In this document: one piece after another, positions 1 through 8,003 of the stretch | Layout: every line of letters begins with the position of its first letter | Position numbering within the stretch: the first letter of the stretch is position 1 | From: an uncultured Eubacteriales bacterium | GTDB lineage: Bacteria > Bacillota > Clostridia > Oscillospirales > CAG-272 | Assembly: GCA_900545935.1 (NCBI GenBank) | Contig: URAP01000011.1 | Location: forward strand, 1-60,239 | DNA: 60,239 bases | Reading direction: 5' to 3' | Notes under the pieces: generated by a model | Told to the model about the DNA's origin: nothing | Seen by the model: the letters and a program-made list of their open reading frames with translations, nothing else | The model's database searches: none | Program-made: the position numbers and the translations under genes

Positions 1-115
1 CGCTCCTATTCGGCGCAGTTTCCCCCTTATATATCCCCCTGATGACTGCTCAGCCGATAGCGACAGTATCGGTTTATACCCGAAACGGTCGGCAAGCGTT
101 AAGCCTCCCGTTTCT
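1..115 (-). repeat. Dispersed palindromic repeat, copy 1 (cut by the window edge)
   Basis: The reverse complement of this stretch matches 60070-60181 at the other end of the window almost base for base; bases 1-55 look identical. It also matches 490-600 more loosely. Shared landmarks are a GAAACGG...CCGTTTC hairpin, the phrase GGCTGAGCAGTCAT, and an AGGGGGATATATAAGGGGG purine-rich block. The window starts inside the central palindrome, so only one arm is present. No protein is encoded. The function is unknown. Confidence 0.85.
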
Positions 116-489
116 AAAGATTTAGATGCACGTATACCGTTCAAGTTTTTTCGATCCGTTAAGCGTGTACACCCGTTTCTCCGATTATTATTATTATTAT
201 TATATAATTAATTTTTCTGTTTCGATAGTTCGCACATTGCGCGTTTACAGTAATATCAAAAAACGTAATTTTTACACTCTTTATTTTTACACTCTTTATC
301 TGTTACAACTTCTTGATTATACGTGGTTCGTTTTATCTCATAAAACACACTACGTTTATTAACTCAGCTCCAATTTCGGATGTACAAAGAATCGCAGCAG
401 AAAATCAATGCTGTTATGTATTTTTCTTAGCTTCGGGTGTACACGCTCTGTAAGCGGGAAAAACTAAAGTTTAAGACGTGATTCTCTTT
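116..489. other. AT-rich stretch without a recognisable gene
   Basis: This stretch contains a (TTA/TAT)n microsatellite near 188-206 and an exact duplication of the phrase TTTTTACACTCTTTA near 268-298. The local base composition is far more AT-rich than the genes of the window. A 78-codon open frame at 126-362 is rich in Tyr and Phe, has no ribosome-binding site and shows no family resemblance, so it is treated as chance. It separates two copies of the palindromic repeat. Confidence 0.6.
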
Positions 490-698
490 TTTAGAAACGG
501 AAGCCGTCGTGCCCGGCGACCGTTTCGGGTACAAATTCGCACCTCAGATATCGGCTGAGCAGTCATAGGGGGAGATACATAAGAGGGGGAACCGGCGCGG
601 CCATATGCTCGCGCACGCGAGCATCCTTAGCGCCGCCCCCTCTTATGCGCGCTTTTCTTTCCTACGCTTTCTTTTTCGCGTAAAAAGAAAGCGTTAAA
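490..698 (+). repeat. Dispersed palindromic repeat, copy 2 (full, diverged)
   Basis: This copy is in the same orientation as the one at 60066-60239. Elements in order are: a GAAACGG...CGACCGTTTC hairpin (about 495-526), the phrase GGCTGAGCAGTCAT (about 553), a TAAGAGGGGG block, a GC-rich palindrome including ATGCTCGCG/CGCGAGCAT (about 604-624), the complementary CCCCCTCTTA block (about 637-646), then CGCGCTTTTCTTTCC and a final hairpin CGCTTTCTTTTT...AAAAAGAAAGCG (about 667-697). The two G-rich/C-rich blocks form the long arms of the main palindrome. It is non-coding. Confidence 0.8.
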
Positions 699-730
699 AA
701 ACGAACAACCGAAATATCTATCCATATACC

Positions 731-1105
731 TCGACCGCGGAAGCGTAATTAGTTCTCCTCTGACACAGACAAAACAACTAACCACATCACCTTTCCAATT
801 ACTTTTGACCGCGGAAGCGTAATCAGTCCCCTTAACGCAGACATAACAAACAACCATATCACCTTTCCAAACACCATCGAACGCGGCAGCGAGATTTGAC
901 CATTTCGGCAAAAACTACTTTCATCTGCAAACCACCCGCCCGCGTCAGCGCGGAACATACCACATCACACGAACATACCAAATCAGCTTTTTCAGAGGTT
1001 TTTCTCGAAAAACCTCGCCGCGGCAGCGTGGTACACACCACATCACACGAACATACCAAATAGGCTTTTTCAGAGGTCTTTCGCGAAAAACCTCACCGCG
1101 CATCA
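731..1105. repeat. Array of about five ~60-80 bp units phased by CGCGGNAGCG
   Basis: The motif CGCGGAAGCG/CGCGGCAGCG (or a near match) recurs near 735, 810, 881, 950 and 1019. Units 1 and 2 share CGCGGAAGCGTAAT and CACCTTTCCAA. Units 4 and 5 share CACATCACACGAACATACCA and each ends in a hairpin, GAGGTTTTT...AAAAACCTC (about 997-1016) and its diverged partner (about 1075-1094). Spacing of the motif is 60-80 bases. Nothing in any frame looks like a protein. The array lies directly upstream of the pheST promoter. Confidence 0.7.
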
Positions 1106-1133
1106 GAGCTTGCGGAAAAATCTTAAAAAACTC

Positions 1134-1162
1134 TTGCGCGAGCGCAAAAAGTGTGTTATAAT
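1134..1162 (+). promoter_or_regulatory. Sigma-A promoter of pheST
   Basis: A -35 box TTGCGC at 1134-1139 and a -10 box TATAAT at 1157-1162 are separated by 17 bases. A TG dinucleotide one base before the -10 box makes it an extended -10. It drives the T-box leader that begins about 30 bases downstream. Confidence 0.85.
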
Positions 1163-1189
1163 CCCAACAGAAGAATATCTAAATGCAAA

Positions 1190-1435
1190 GATGCGGTCGG
1201 CGGTACGGCAGAGCGCGTTCAGTAGAGAGGGTCATCATCGGCTGGGAGTGACCCGAACGCAGTCGTGCATGCATTTCCCCGCGGAGCAGACCCGGTCAAA
1301 GACTGCGAGTAGCCGGGTACGGTCGGCAACCGTCATACAGCCGAGAGTGCGCGCTCCGCTCGGTCGGGCGCGAATTAAGGTGGTAACGCGAAGGATATTG
1401 CTCCTCCGTCCTTTTTCGGGATGGGGAGCTTTTTT
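1190..1435 (+). promoter_or_regulatory. T-box leader controlling pheST, probably tRNA-Phe responsive
   Basis: T-box RNAs sense uncharged tRNA and prevent early termination of aminoacyl-tRNA synthetase genes. The diagnostic T-box sequence AATTAAGGTGGTAACGCG is at 1373-1390 and is followed by a strong intrinsic terminator (1400-1435). Upstream is a long Stem I with a GCTGGGA motif (about 1239-1245) in its distal part. A UUC triplet at 1275-1277, on the 3' side of Stem I, is the candidate specifier codon for Phe and agrees with the genes controlled. The T-box and terminator are seen directly; the specifier assignment is inference. Confidence 0.93.
1400..1435 (+). terminator. Regulatory terminator of the pheST T-box
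   Basis: The stem GCTCCTCCGTCC / GGGATGGGGAGC encloses a short U-rich loop and is followed by six T residues. The 5' part of the stem can pair instead with the T-box sequence to form the antiterminator, as expected for this class. Confidence 0.88.
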
Positions 1436-1561
1436 GTTCCGTTCTTCACCTCCCGCCGCGTCGGCAGGGCCGCACAGCGGAAAACCGTTCGGGCGTGCGT
1501 GCCCGATGAATTAGCCAAACGAAATTCAGCTCTGTTTTCGGAGCAGGAAAGGATTGTGGAA

Positions 1562-2584
1562 ATGAAAGAAAAACTCAAACAGATTCGTGAGTCCGCCATG
1601 GCTCAGCTCAGCGCGGCTGACAGCTCGGAGTCGCTTGAGCAGCTCCGTGTAAAGCTGCTCGGAAAGAAAGGTGAGCTCACCGCCGTTCTTCGCGGAATGG
1701 GTTCGCTCTCCGCAGAGGAGAGACCCGCCGTCGGCGCAGTGGCAAACGAGGTGCGTGCCGCGATCGAGGAGATGATAGAGGAGAAGAAAAGGAAGCTCGA
1801 AAGCGAGCGTCTCCAGCACCGTCTCGAGAGCGAAAAGATCGACGTTACCATGCCGTCTAAGCGGCGTGAGCTCGGTCATCGTCACCCCCTTGCACAGGTC
1901 GAGGAGGAGATGTGCGAGATCTTCCGTTCGATGGGCTTTGATATCGAGGAGGGTCCCGAGGTCGAGACCGATTACTACAACTTCCAGGCGCTAAATACGC
2001 CCGAGAACCACCCTGCGCGCGATACGCAGGACACCTTCTATATTACCGACAACATCCTGCTCCGTTCGCAGACCTCGTCTGTTCAGGTGCATGCAATGGA
2101 GCGCGCGGGAAAGCCGCCTATCCGCGTAGTTTCCCCCGGACGAGTTTATCGTTCCGATGCGGTCGATGCGACCCATTCGCCGATGTTCCATCAGCTCGAG
2201 GGACTTGTCGTTGACAAGAACATCACCATGGGCGACCTCAAGGGAACGCTCGAGACCTTCGCCCGCAGAATGTTCGGCGAGGATACGCGCATCCGCTTCC
2301 GTCCGCACCATTTCCCGTTTACCGAGCCGTCCGCCGAGATAGACATCTCCTGCTTTATGTGCGGCGGCGAGGGCTGCAAGGTGTGCAAGGGCGAGGGCTG
2401 GATCGAGATACTCGGCGCGGGCATGGTTCATCCGAATGTCCTTCGCTGCTCCGGCATCGACCCGGATGTATACTCCGGCTTTGCCTTCGGAATGGGCATC
2501 GAGCGTATCGCGATGAAGAAGTATTCCATCGACGATATGCGCCTGCTTTACGAAAATGATCTGCGCTTTTTGCGCCAGTTTTAA
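1562..2584 (+). CDS. pheS: Phenylalanyl-tRNA synthetase alpha subunit
   Basis: PheS is the catalytic alpha subunit of the cytoplasmic (alpha-beta)2 enzyme that charges tRNA-Phe. The chosen ATG gives 340 residues, the usual length, and follows GGAAAGGA; the open frame extends back to 1421, but that part lies in the T-box terminator. Residues 1-90 form the N-terminal coiled-coil tRNA-binding arm (KLLGKKGELT). The class II core follows, with a motif 2 region around MFHQLEG, the Cys-rich CFMCGGEGCKVCKGEGW segment and a C-terminal motif 3 FGMGIERIAMKKY. pheT follows after 20 bases. Expression is expected to rise when tRNA-Phe is uncharged, through the T-box. Confidence 0.97.
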   Translation: MKEKLKQIRESAMAQLSAADSSESLEQLRVKLLGKKGELTAVLRGMGSLSAEERPAVGAVANEVRAAIEEMIEEKKRKLESERLQHRLESEKIDVTMPSKRRELGHRHPLAQVEEEMCEIFRSMGFDIEEGPEVETDYYNFQALNTPENHPARDTQDTFYITDNILLRSQTSSVQVHAMERAGKPPIRVVSPGRVYRSDAVDATHSPMFHQLEGLVVDKNITMGDLKGTLETFARRMFGEDTRIRFRPHHFPFTEPSAEIDISCFMCGGEGCKVCKGEGWIEILGAGMVHPNVLRCSGIDPDVYSGFAFGMGIERIAMKKYSIDDMRLLYENDLRFLRQF

Positions 2585-2604
2585 GGGAAAGGGGATACCT
2601 AAAA

Positions 2605-5010
2605 ATGAATCTTCCTATTTCATGGCTTAACGAATTTGTAGATGTGTCGGATATTCCCGTTTCCGATTACTGCGCACGCATGACCGATACCGGCTCAAAG
2701 GTCGAGGACTGGGAGGCGCTCGGCAGCGAGCTCGAAAATGTCCGCGTCGGTAAGATACTCTCTGTCGAGCGTCATCCCGATGCCGACAGACTCGTTATCT
2801 GCTCGGTCGATGTCGGCGAGGAGGCTCCCCGCCAGATAGTTACCGCTGCGACCAATGTTTATGCAGGCGCGTTCGTGCCCGTTGCATGCGCCCCCGCAAA
2901 GGTGGTCGGCGGTGACATCAAGCGCGGCAAGCTCCGCGGCGCCGAGTCGAACGGAATGTTCTGCTCCATTGCCGAGCTCGGACTTACCCAGCACGATATG
3001 CCGTATGCTGTCGAGGACGGCATTCTCATTCTCAATGATGATCCTACGCTCGGCGAATACAAGCCCGGCGACGACATCTGCGACGTGCTCGGGCTGCGTG
3101 ACAGTGTTGTCGAGTTCGAGATCACGCCGAACCGTCCCGATTGCCTCTCGATGATAGGCATGGCTCGCGAGACCGCAGCCTCCTACGGCAGAACGGCCAC
3201 ATATCACAAGCCTGTCCTCCGCGCAGCGGACAAGAGCGACAGCATATCGAATTATCTCTCGGTCGAGGTGAAGAACAGCGAGCTTTGCCCGCGTTACTCC
3301 GCCCGCGTTGTAAAGAATGTTCACATCGCGCCCTCGCCGCTCTGGATGCGTATGCGTCTCCGCGCAGCCGGCGTGCGTCCCATAAATAATATTGTAGATA
3401 TCACGAACTATGTAATGCTTGAGTACGGACAGCCGATGCACGCATTTGATTATGCATGCCTCGACGGCAGTGCCATTGTCGTAAGAAACGCAGGGGAGGG
3501 CGAGGATTTCCGCTCGCTCGACGATATCGACCACACGCTGCGCTCGGACATGCTCGTCATTGCCGACAAGAACAAGTCGGTCGCGCTCGCGGGCGTTATG
3601 GGCGGCGCGAACAGCGAGATAAAGGACGGAACGCAGACGGTCGTATTCGAGTCTGCAAACTTCATGGGCAGCTCGGTCCGCATCACCTCCCGCGCGCTCG
3701 GAATGCGTACCGAGAGCTCGGGAAGATTCGAGAAGGGGCTCGATTCCGAGATGACGCTTGCCGCGCTCGACCGTGCATGTGAGCTCGTTGAGCTGCTCGG
3801 TGCGGGCGAGGTCGTCGACGGACTTATCGACGTTCGCCGCGAGGAGAAGCCCACCGCGACGGTTGAGCTCGAGTGCGAGCGCATCAACCGCTTCCTCGGC
3901 ATGGACATCCCCGAGCAGAGGATGAGAGAGATCCTCGAGAGTCTGCTCTTCCGCATTGAGGGCAATACGATATATGTCCCGTCGTGGAGAGACGATGTTC
4001 GCTGCATGAACGATATTGCCGAGGAGGTTATTCGTATCTGGGGCTATAACGACATCCGCTCCACCGCATTCCTTGCGGGCGTAAAGACGGGCGAGTATAC
4101 CCCGAGAAAGGCATATTCCAACCGCCTTGCACGTCTGCTCTGCGCGCTCGGCTGCTGGGAGACCTGCACATTCTCGTTCATCAGCCCTAAGTACTACGAT
4201 AAGGTCGGCATGGCTGAGGACGATCCCTGCCGCCGTTCGGTAGTTATCCGTAATCCGCTCGGCGAGGATACGAGCGTAATGAGAACGGTGCTGCTGCCGT
4301 CGGTGCTCGAGGCTCTTGCAAGAAACAACAACAATCATGCGGACGATACCGCGCTGTTCGAGACGGCCCCCGTTTATATTCCGAACGCCGACCCGACCCT
4401 CCAGCCCGCGGAGCCGCTGCACACCGCTATAGCCTTTTACGGCGGAGATTTCTACGTGCTCAAGGGCATGCTCGAGGAGATACTCGAGGATGCGGGTATC
4501 AAGGGCTGCCGCATATGCAGCTGCGCCGACGCTCCGACCTACCATCCGGGACGCTGCGCGCGTATGCTGACCACAGACGGTACGCAGCTTGCGATACTCG
4601 GCGAGCTGCATCCGACCGTTGCCGCTGCTTACGGCTTCGACCGTGAGGTCTATGCTGCCGAGATCGACACCGAGCTTATCGCGTCGCTTGCCTGCTATGA
4701 CCGCAGCTATACGCCTATCCCGCGCTATCCCGCAGTCAGCCGCGACTTTGCATTCCTCTGCAACGCAGATACAGAGGCGGGCAGCATCGAGGAGGTTATC
4801 GCACGCGCGGGCGGAGAGCTTGTCGAACGCATCGACCTGTTCGACGTTTACCGCGGAGAAAAGCTCGGCGTAGGCAAGAAGAGCCTTGCGTTCAGCGTTT
4901 CGCTGCGCGCCGCCGACCATACCCTCAGCGATGAGGAGGCAGATAAGACGGTCGAGAAGATTCTCGGCGCCGTCGAATGCGAGCTCGGCTTCCGCATCAG
5001 AGAGATTTGA
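2605..5010 (+). CDS. pheT: Phenylalanyl-tRNA synthetase beta subunit
   Basis: PheT is the beta subunit of PheRS; it carries the editing site that hydrolyses Tyr-tRNA-Phe and contacts the tRNA anticodon region. At 801 residues it has the normal length. Domains in order are: EMAP-like tRNA-binding fold (about 40-150), B3/B4 editing domain (about 210-370, including RYSARVVKNV and GVRPINNIVDITNYVMLEYGQP), B5 domain (about 400-470), the catalytic-like core, and a C-terminal ferredoxin-fold anticodon-binding domain from RYPAVSRDFAF to the end. The ATG follows a GGGAAAGGGG ribosome-binding site. It is cotranscribed with pheS and followed by an intrinsic terminator. Confidence 0.97.
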   Translation: MNLPISWLNEFVDVSDIPVSDYCARMTDTGSKVEDWEALGSELENVRVGKILSVERHPDADRLVICSVDVGEEAPRQIVTAATNVYAGAFVPVACAPAKVVGGDIKRGKLRGAESNGMFCSIAELGLTQHDMPYAVEDGILILNDDPTLGEYKPGDDICDVLGLRDSVVEFEITPNRPDCLSMIGMARETAASYGRTATYHKPVLRAADKSDSISNYLSVEVKNSELCPRYSARVVKNVHIAPSPLWMRMRLRAAGVRPINNIVDITNYVMLEYGQPMHAFDYACLDGSAIVVRNAGEGEDFRSLDDIDHTLRSDMLVIADKNKSVALAGVMGGANSEIKDGTQTVVFESANFMGSSVRITSRALGMRTESSGRFEKGLDSEMTLAALDRACELVELLGAGEVVDGLIDVRREEKPTATVELECERINRFLGMDIPEQRMREILESLLFRIEGNTIYVPSWRDDVRCMNDIAEEVIRIWGYNDIRSTAFLAGVKTGEYTPRKAYSNRLARLLCALGCWETCTFSFISPKYYDKVGMAEDDPCRRSVVIRNPLGEDTSVMRTVLLPSVLEALARNNNNHADDTALFETAPVYIPNADPTLQPAEPLHTAIAFYGGDFYVLKGMLEEILEDAGIKGCRICSCADAPTYHPGRCARMLTTDGTQLAILGELHPTVAAAYGFDREVYAAEIDTELIASLACYDRSYTPIPRYPAVSRDFAFLCNADTEAGSIEEVIARAGGELVERIDLFDVYRGEKLGVGKKSLAFSVSLRAADHTLSDEEADKTVEKILGAVECELGFRIREI

Positions 5011-5043
5011 CGGCGCTTTGACGGTTTGTCTGTTGTATAAGTG

Positions 5044-5086
5044 AAAAAATGTGATGCTGAAAAAAGTTTTCAGCATCACATTTTTG
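5044..5086 (+). terminator. Intrinsic terminator of pheST
   Basis: A perfect stem, AAATGTGATGCTGAAAA with its complement, is followed by TTTTT. It starts 34 bases after the pheT stop codon. A-rich and T-rich flanks would let it work on both strands. Confidence 0.9.
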
Positions 5087-5151
5087 CTTTGAACTTTTCG
5101 TATCTCAGAGAACCTTACAGATTTGTGCTGCTTTGAGCTTACGGGGGGCTC

Positions 5152-5363
5152 GGGGAGAGATAAAAAAATGCAGAATCGTTGAAAAGCGTCACGTCGCCGT
5201 ACAAATGTACGGCAGAGGCGATTTTCGGCGGTAGAAAAAGCGGATAATTATTTCTTTGGAGAAATCCGATAGGATTTCATCCGCTTTCTTAGCTCTCGTG
5301 CCGAACAAAAGCCCGAATCATTCCTTTATCCGCTTTTTCGATCTGCGCTTTTTTAGCCTCCCC
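5152..5363 (+). repeat. MITE-like intergenic element, copy A
   Basis: This 212-bp element starts GGGGAGAGATAAAAAA and ends TTTTTTAGCCTCCCC, so its ends are imperfect inverted repeats of about 28 bases. Inside are a large hairpin (GAAAAGCGTC...GGCGATTTTC around an inner GCCGTAC/GTACGGC stem) and a small hairpin GAAATCC/GGATTTC. Copies lie at 7791-8003, 11463-11675 and 57485-57702 in the same orientation. Bases 5353-5355 are the TAA stop of the minus-strand helicase gene. It has no coding capacity for a transposase. Confidence 0.88.
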
Positions 5364-7716
5364 CGAATTCACTGTAGAGCTCATATAGGCGTGCCTCCAG
5401 CTCATCCGTCCGCAGTCTATCCGCCGCATATGCCCGCCGCAAAAGATCCGGCGGGAGCGCCCCGTCATATTTATCAAACGACGGCGCATATCCGTGCGGC
5501 ACAAGATCCTCCGCATTTATACCCATAGAGGCAACCGATGCCCAGTGCGCACATAGCCCGCGCGCATCGCCAGACTGCAGCTTGAACGTGATATAGCAGC
5601 AGCCCTCGAAGTCGATGCCCGAAAGTCCGAAGCGTGCGGGAGTCGCCTCAGAAATAAAGCGGCGCAGCGTTCTGAACGAGCGCGTTCCGAGCCAAGGGAA
5701 CAGGCACCATGTATACCCGCCGAGGTGGACGAGCGAACGGCGCAGCATCCCAGTCCGACGTGCGCAGTCGCGCGCTGCGGCGAGGCGGTCGCGGGCGTTC
5801 TTTTTCAGATACGGATAGACGGTCTCCTCCTCGAGCACTCGGCGCATCCTCTGAAGAATGCGGGTATGGATCTCGCCGTAGTCTCCGGGCCACTCTATCG
5901 GCATCTTACCCGCAACGGGCTTGACGTATATCAGCTTTCGCGTATTGTCGAGCTCCTCGACCTCCCACACACGTCCCGCGAGCGCAAAGCGATCTCCGAC
6001 AGGCGGAGGGGTGGTAATGGTTCCTATCTCATCCGAGCCGCAGCGGACGGTATAGTCCTCACTGTCCTTGAACACTGCATAGAACTTAAAGCTCGAGGTA
6101 AGGCGCTCACCGCGCAGACCGACAATAAGCTCGCGCTCCTCGGTCATCTCGAGCCAATCGCCTTTTATCATCGAGACAAGCAGCTCCTTATAATCATCAC
6201 GGCTGACAGAGGCAAACGGCGGCAGCGGCAGCACTCGCTCGGCAAGGGCGCGCGGAGTAAGCGAGCCTGCGGCGGTGAGCACCGACAGCGTTTGCTGAAA
6301 GAGCAGACTCATCGGCAGCTTTTTAAGCGACGGTGGCTCGATAAAGCGCTCCTCGATATAGAGCTGGATTATCGCTATCGCGCGTATCAGCTCCCACGGA
6401 ATAAGCTGCGGCAGCGGTGTATTCGGTAGCGGCACATCCTCGCGAAATACCATCATCATCTCGGGAACGCCGCCGCGTCTGCCGGAGCGTCCTATCCTCT
6501 GCAGCAGACTCGATACCGAGACGGGCGAGCCCATCTGCAACACCCTCTCAAGCCGGCAAATATCTATGCCGAGCTCCATCGTGACCGTCGCGCAGGTGAC
6601 AACATCCTCATCGTCATTCTTCATCCGCAGCTCCGCCTCCTCGCGCAGCTGAGCGGAGAGATTGCCGTGATGAATGAGAAAACGGTCCGGCTCTCCGCGA
6701 TAGTCGGCTATCTGACGCAGCGTCGCGGTAACATACTCGGTCTCCTCGCGTGAATTTGAAAAGACGATGCACTTTTTGCCCTTCGTGCAGTCGTAGAGAT
6801 ATTCGTAACCCGGGTCGAGCATAGCCTGAGCAGGCTCCGGACGGGTCCTGCGCGGCTCTCCGTCCTCATTTTCGGAAGTCTCCGAACCGCCGTTATCCCC
6901 CTCTCCCGCCGCAGCCGATCCGATATTCGGATCACCTGCGCTCTCCTGTGCTCTGCGCTCCGCCTCATATGCAGCGGCAAGCGCATCCTCCGACTCGAGT
7001 CTGCCGGTATCGGTATTATAGAAATGCTCGAGCCCGAGCCGCCATTTTGTACGCTCGTCGCGAAAATACGGCGCATCCGTCCTGCGTCCCGTTCCCGCAC
7101 CGAGCCATGCCGCAGCCGTGGGCAGATCGCCGACGGTCGCCGACAGTCCGACTCTGCGCGGGTGATGTCCGATAAGCCGTGCGATGCGGGAGAGCTGCGC
7201 GATTATCTGACTGCCGCGGTCGCTGCCCATGAGAACATGGATCTCGTCGATAACGACAAAACGCAGCTGTCCGAACAGACGAGGGATATCGTTCGAGCGG
7301 TTCATAAGCATGCTCTCGAGCGACTCCGGCGTTATTTGCAGAATTCCGCGTGGCTCGCGCAGCGCTCGGGTCTTGTGCGAGGCGGCAACATCGCCGTGCC
7401 AATGATAGACCGGGATACCCGACAGGTCGAGCAGTTCGTCTATTCTGCCGAACTGGTCGTTTATCAGGCTCTTGAGCGGCGCGATATACAAACAGCCGAA
7501 GGAGGAAAGCTCCTCCTCGGACAGCAGCGAGATTATCGGGAAAAGCGCCGCCTCGGTCTTTCCGGACGCCGTACCCGAGGAGAGCAGCAGATTATTGTCG
7601 GTATCAAATATGACATGTGCCGCCTCGGTCTGAACCGGGCGCAGCCCCTCCCACCCGTGACGGTAGATATATTCGGTTATGAACGGCGCAAAGCGCGCAA
7701 ATACATCGCTTGACAT
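5353..7716 (-). CDS. Lhr-type superfamily 2 DEIH helicase
   Basis: This is an ATP-dependent nucleic-acid helicase of the Lhr-like group, probably acting in DNA or RNA repair or processing. At 787 residues it carries motif I SGTASGKT (47-54), DEIH (157-160), SATV (192-195) and motif VI QRIGRSGRRGG (406-416); a winged-helix and Lhr-core-like C-terminal half follows. An acidic, Gly/Glu/Ser-rich insertion (about 236-298) separates the two RecA domains and has no obvious fold. The ATG follows TAGGAG. The stop codon is provided by repeat copy A, and the last residues GGG are encoded in or beside the repeat. The substrate cannot be told from sequence. Confidence 0.9.
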   Translation of the reverse strand: MSSDVFARFAPFITEYIYRHGWEGLRPVQTEAAHVIFDTDNNLLLSSGTASGKTEAALFPIISLLSEEELSSFGCLYIAPLKSLINDQFGRIDELLDLSGIPVYHWHGDVAASHKTRALREPRGILQITPESLESMLMNRSNDIPRLFGQLRFVVIDEIHVLMGSDRGSQIIAQLSRIARLIGHHPRRVGLSATVGDLPTAAAWLGAGTGRRTDAPYFRDERTKWRLGLEHFYNTDTGRLESEDALAAAYEAERRAQESAGDPNIGSAAAGEGDNGGSETSENEDGEPRRTRPEPAQAMLDPGYEYLYDCTKGKKCIVFSNSREETEYVTATLRQIADYRGEPDRFLIHHGNLSAQLREEAELRMKNDDEDVVTCATVTMELGIDICRLERVLQMGSPVSVSSLLQRIGRSGRRGGVPEMMMVFREDVPLPNTPLPQLIPWELIRAIAIIQLYIEERFIEPPSLKKLPMSLLFQQTLSVLTAAGSLTPRALAERVLPLPPFASVSRDDYKELLVSMIKGDWLEMTEERELIVGLRGERLTSSFKFYAVFKDSEDYTVRCGSDEIGTITTPPPVGDRFALAGRVWEVEELDNTRKLIYVKPVAGKMPIEWPGDYGEIHTRILQRMRRVLEEETVYPYLKKNARDRLAAARDCARRTGMLRRSLVHLGGYTWCLFPWLGTRSFRTLRRFISEATPARFGLSGIDFEGCCYITFKLQSGDARGLCAHWASVASMGINAEDLVPHGYAPSFDKYDGALPPDLLRRAYAADRLRTDELEARLYELYSEFGGG

Positions 7717-7790
7717 TATTGCTCCTATGTTATCAGATAAAATCTCTCTATGCGCTTTTTCGATCCGGACGATTTTAGCCGACCCGAAAC

Positions 7791-8003
7791 GGGGAGAGAT
7801 AAAAAAGATGCAGAATCGTCGAAAATCGTCACGTCGCCGTACAAGCGTACTGCAGAGGCGATTTTCGGCGGTAGAAAAAGCGGATAATCATTCTTTTGGA
7901 GAAATCCGATAGGATTTCATCAGCTTTCACGGCATTTGCACTGACTAAAAGCCTAAGCCCCACTTTTATCCGCTTTTTCGATCTGCGCTTTTTTAGCCTC
8001 CCC
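7791..8003 (+). repeat. MITE-like intergenic element, copy B
   Basis: This 213-bp copy has the same ends (GGGGAGAGATAAAAAA ... TTTTTTAGCCTCCCC) and the same internal hairpins as copy A, with few differences. About 40 bases before it (7752-7790) is a CTTTTTCGATCCGGACGATTTTAGCC block that resembles the right end of copy D, as if a second element remnant abuts it. Bases 7993-7995 are the TAA stop codon of the minus-strand LysR gene. Confidence 0.88.

Noticed and set aside
126..362. 78-codon frame rich in Tyr and Phe
   Set aside because: It lies in a microsatellite-containing AT-rich stretch, with no ribosome-binding site and no resemblance to any family.
731..1105. CRISPR array
   Set aside because: Units are imperfect, vary in length, and the parts between motifs are themselves similar rather than unique spacers; no cas genes in the window.
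1110..1514. 134-codon frame over the T-box leader
   Set aside because: It runs through the T-box and terminator, whose RNA signals are unmistakable; no start signal.
2695..5079. 794-codon open frame antisense to pheT
   Set aside because: GAG/CTC-rich genes leave long open antisense frames; similar frames oppose lon, clpE-like and ruvB. None has motifs.
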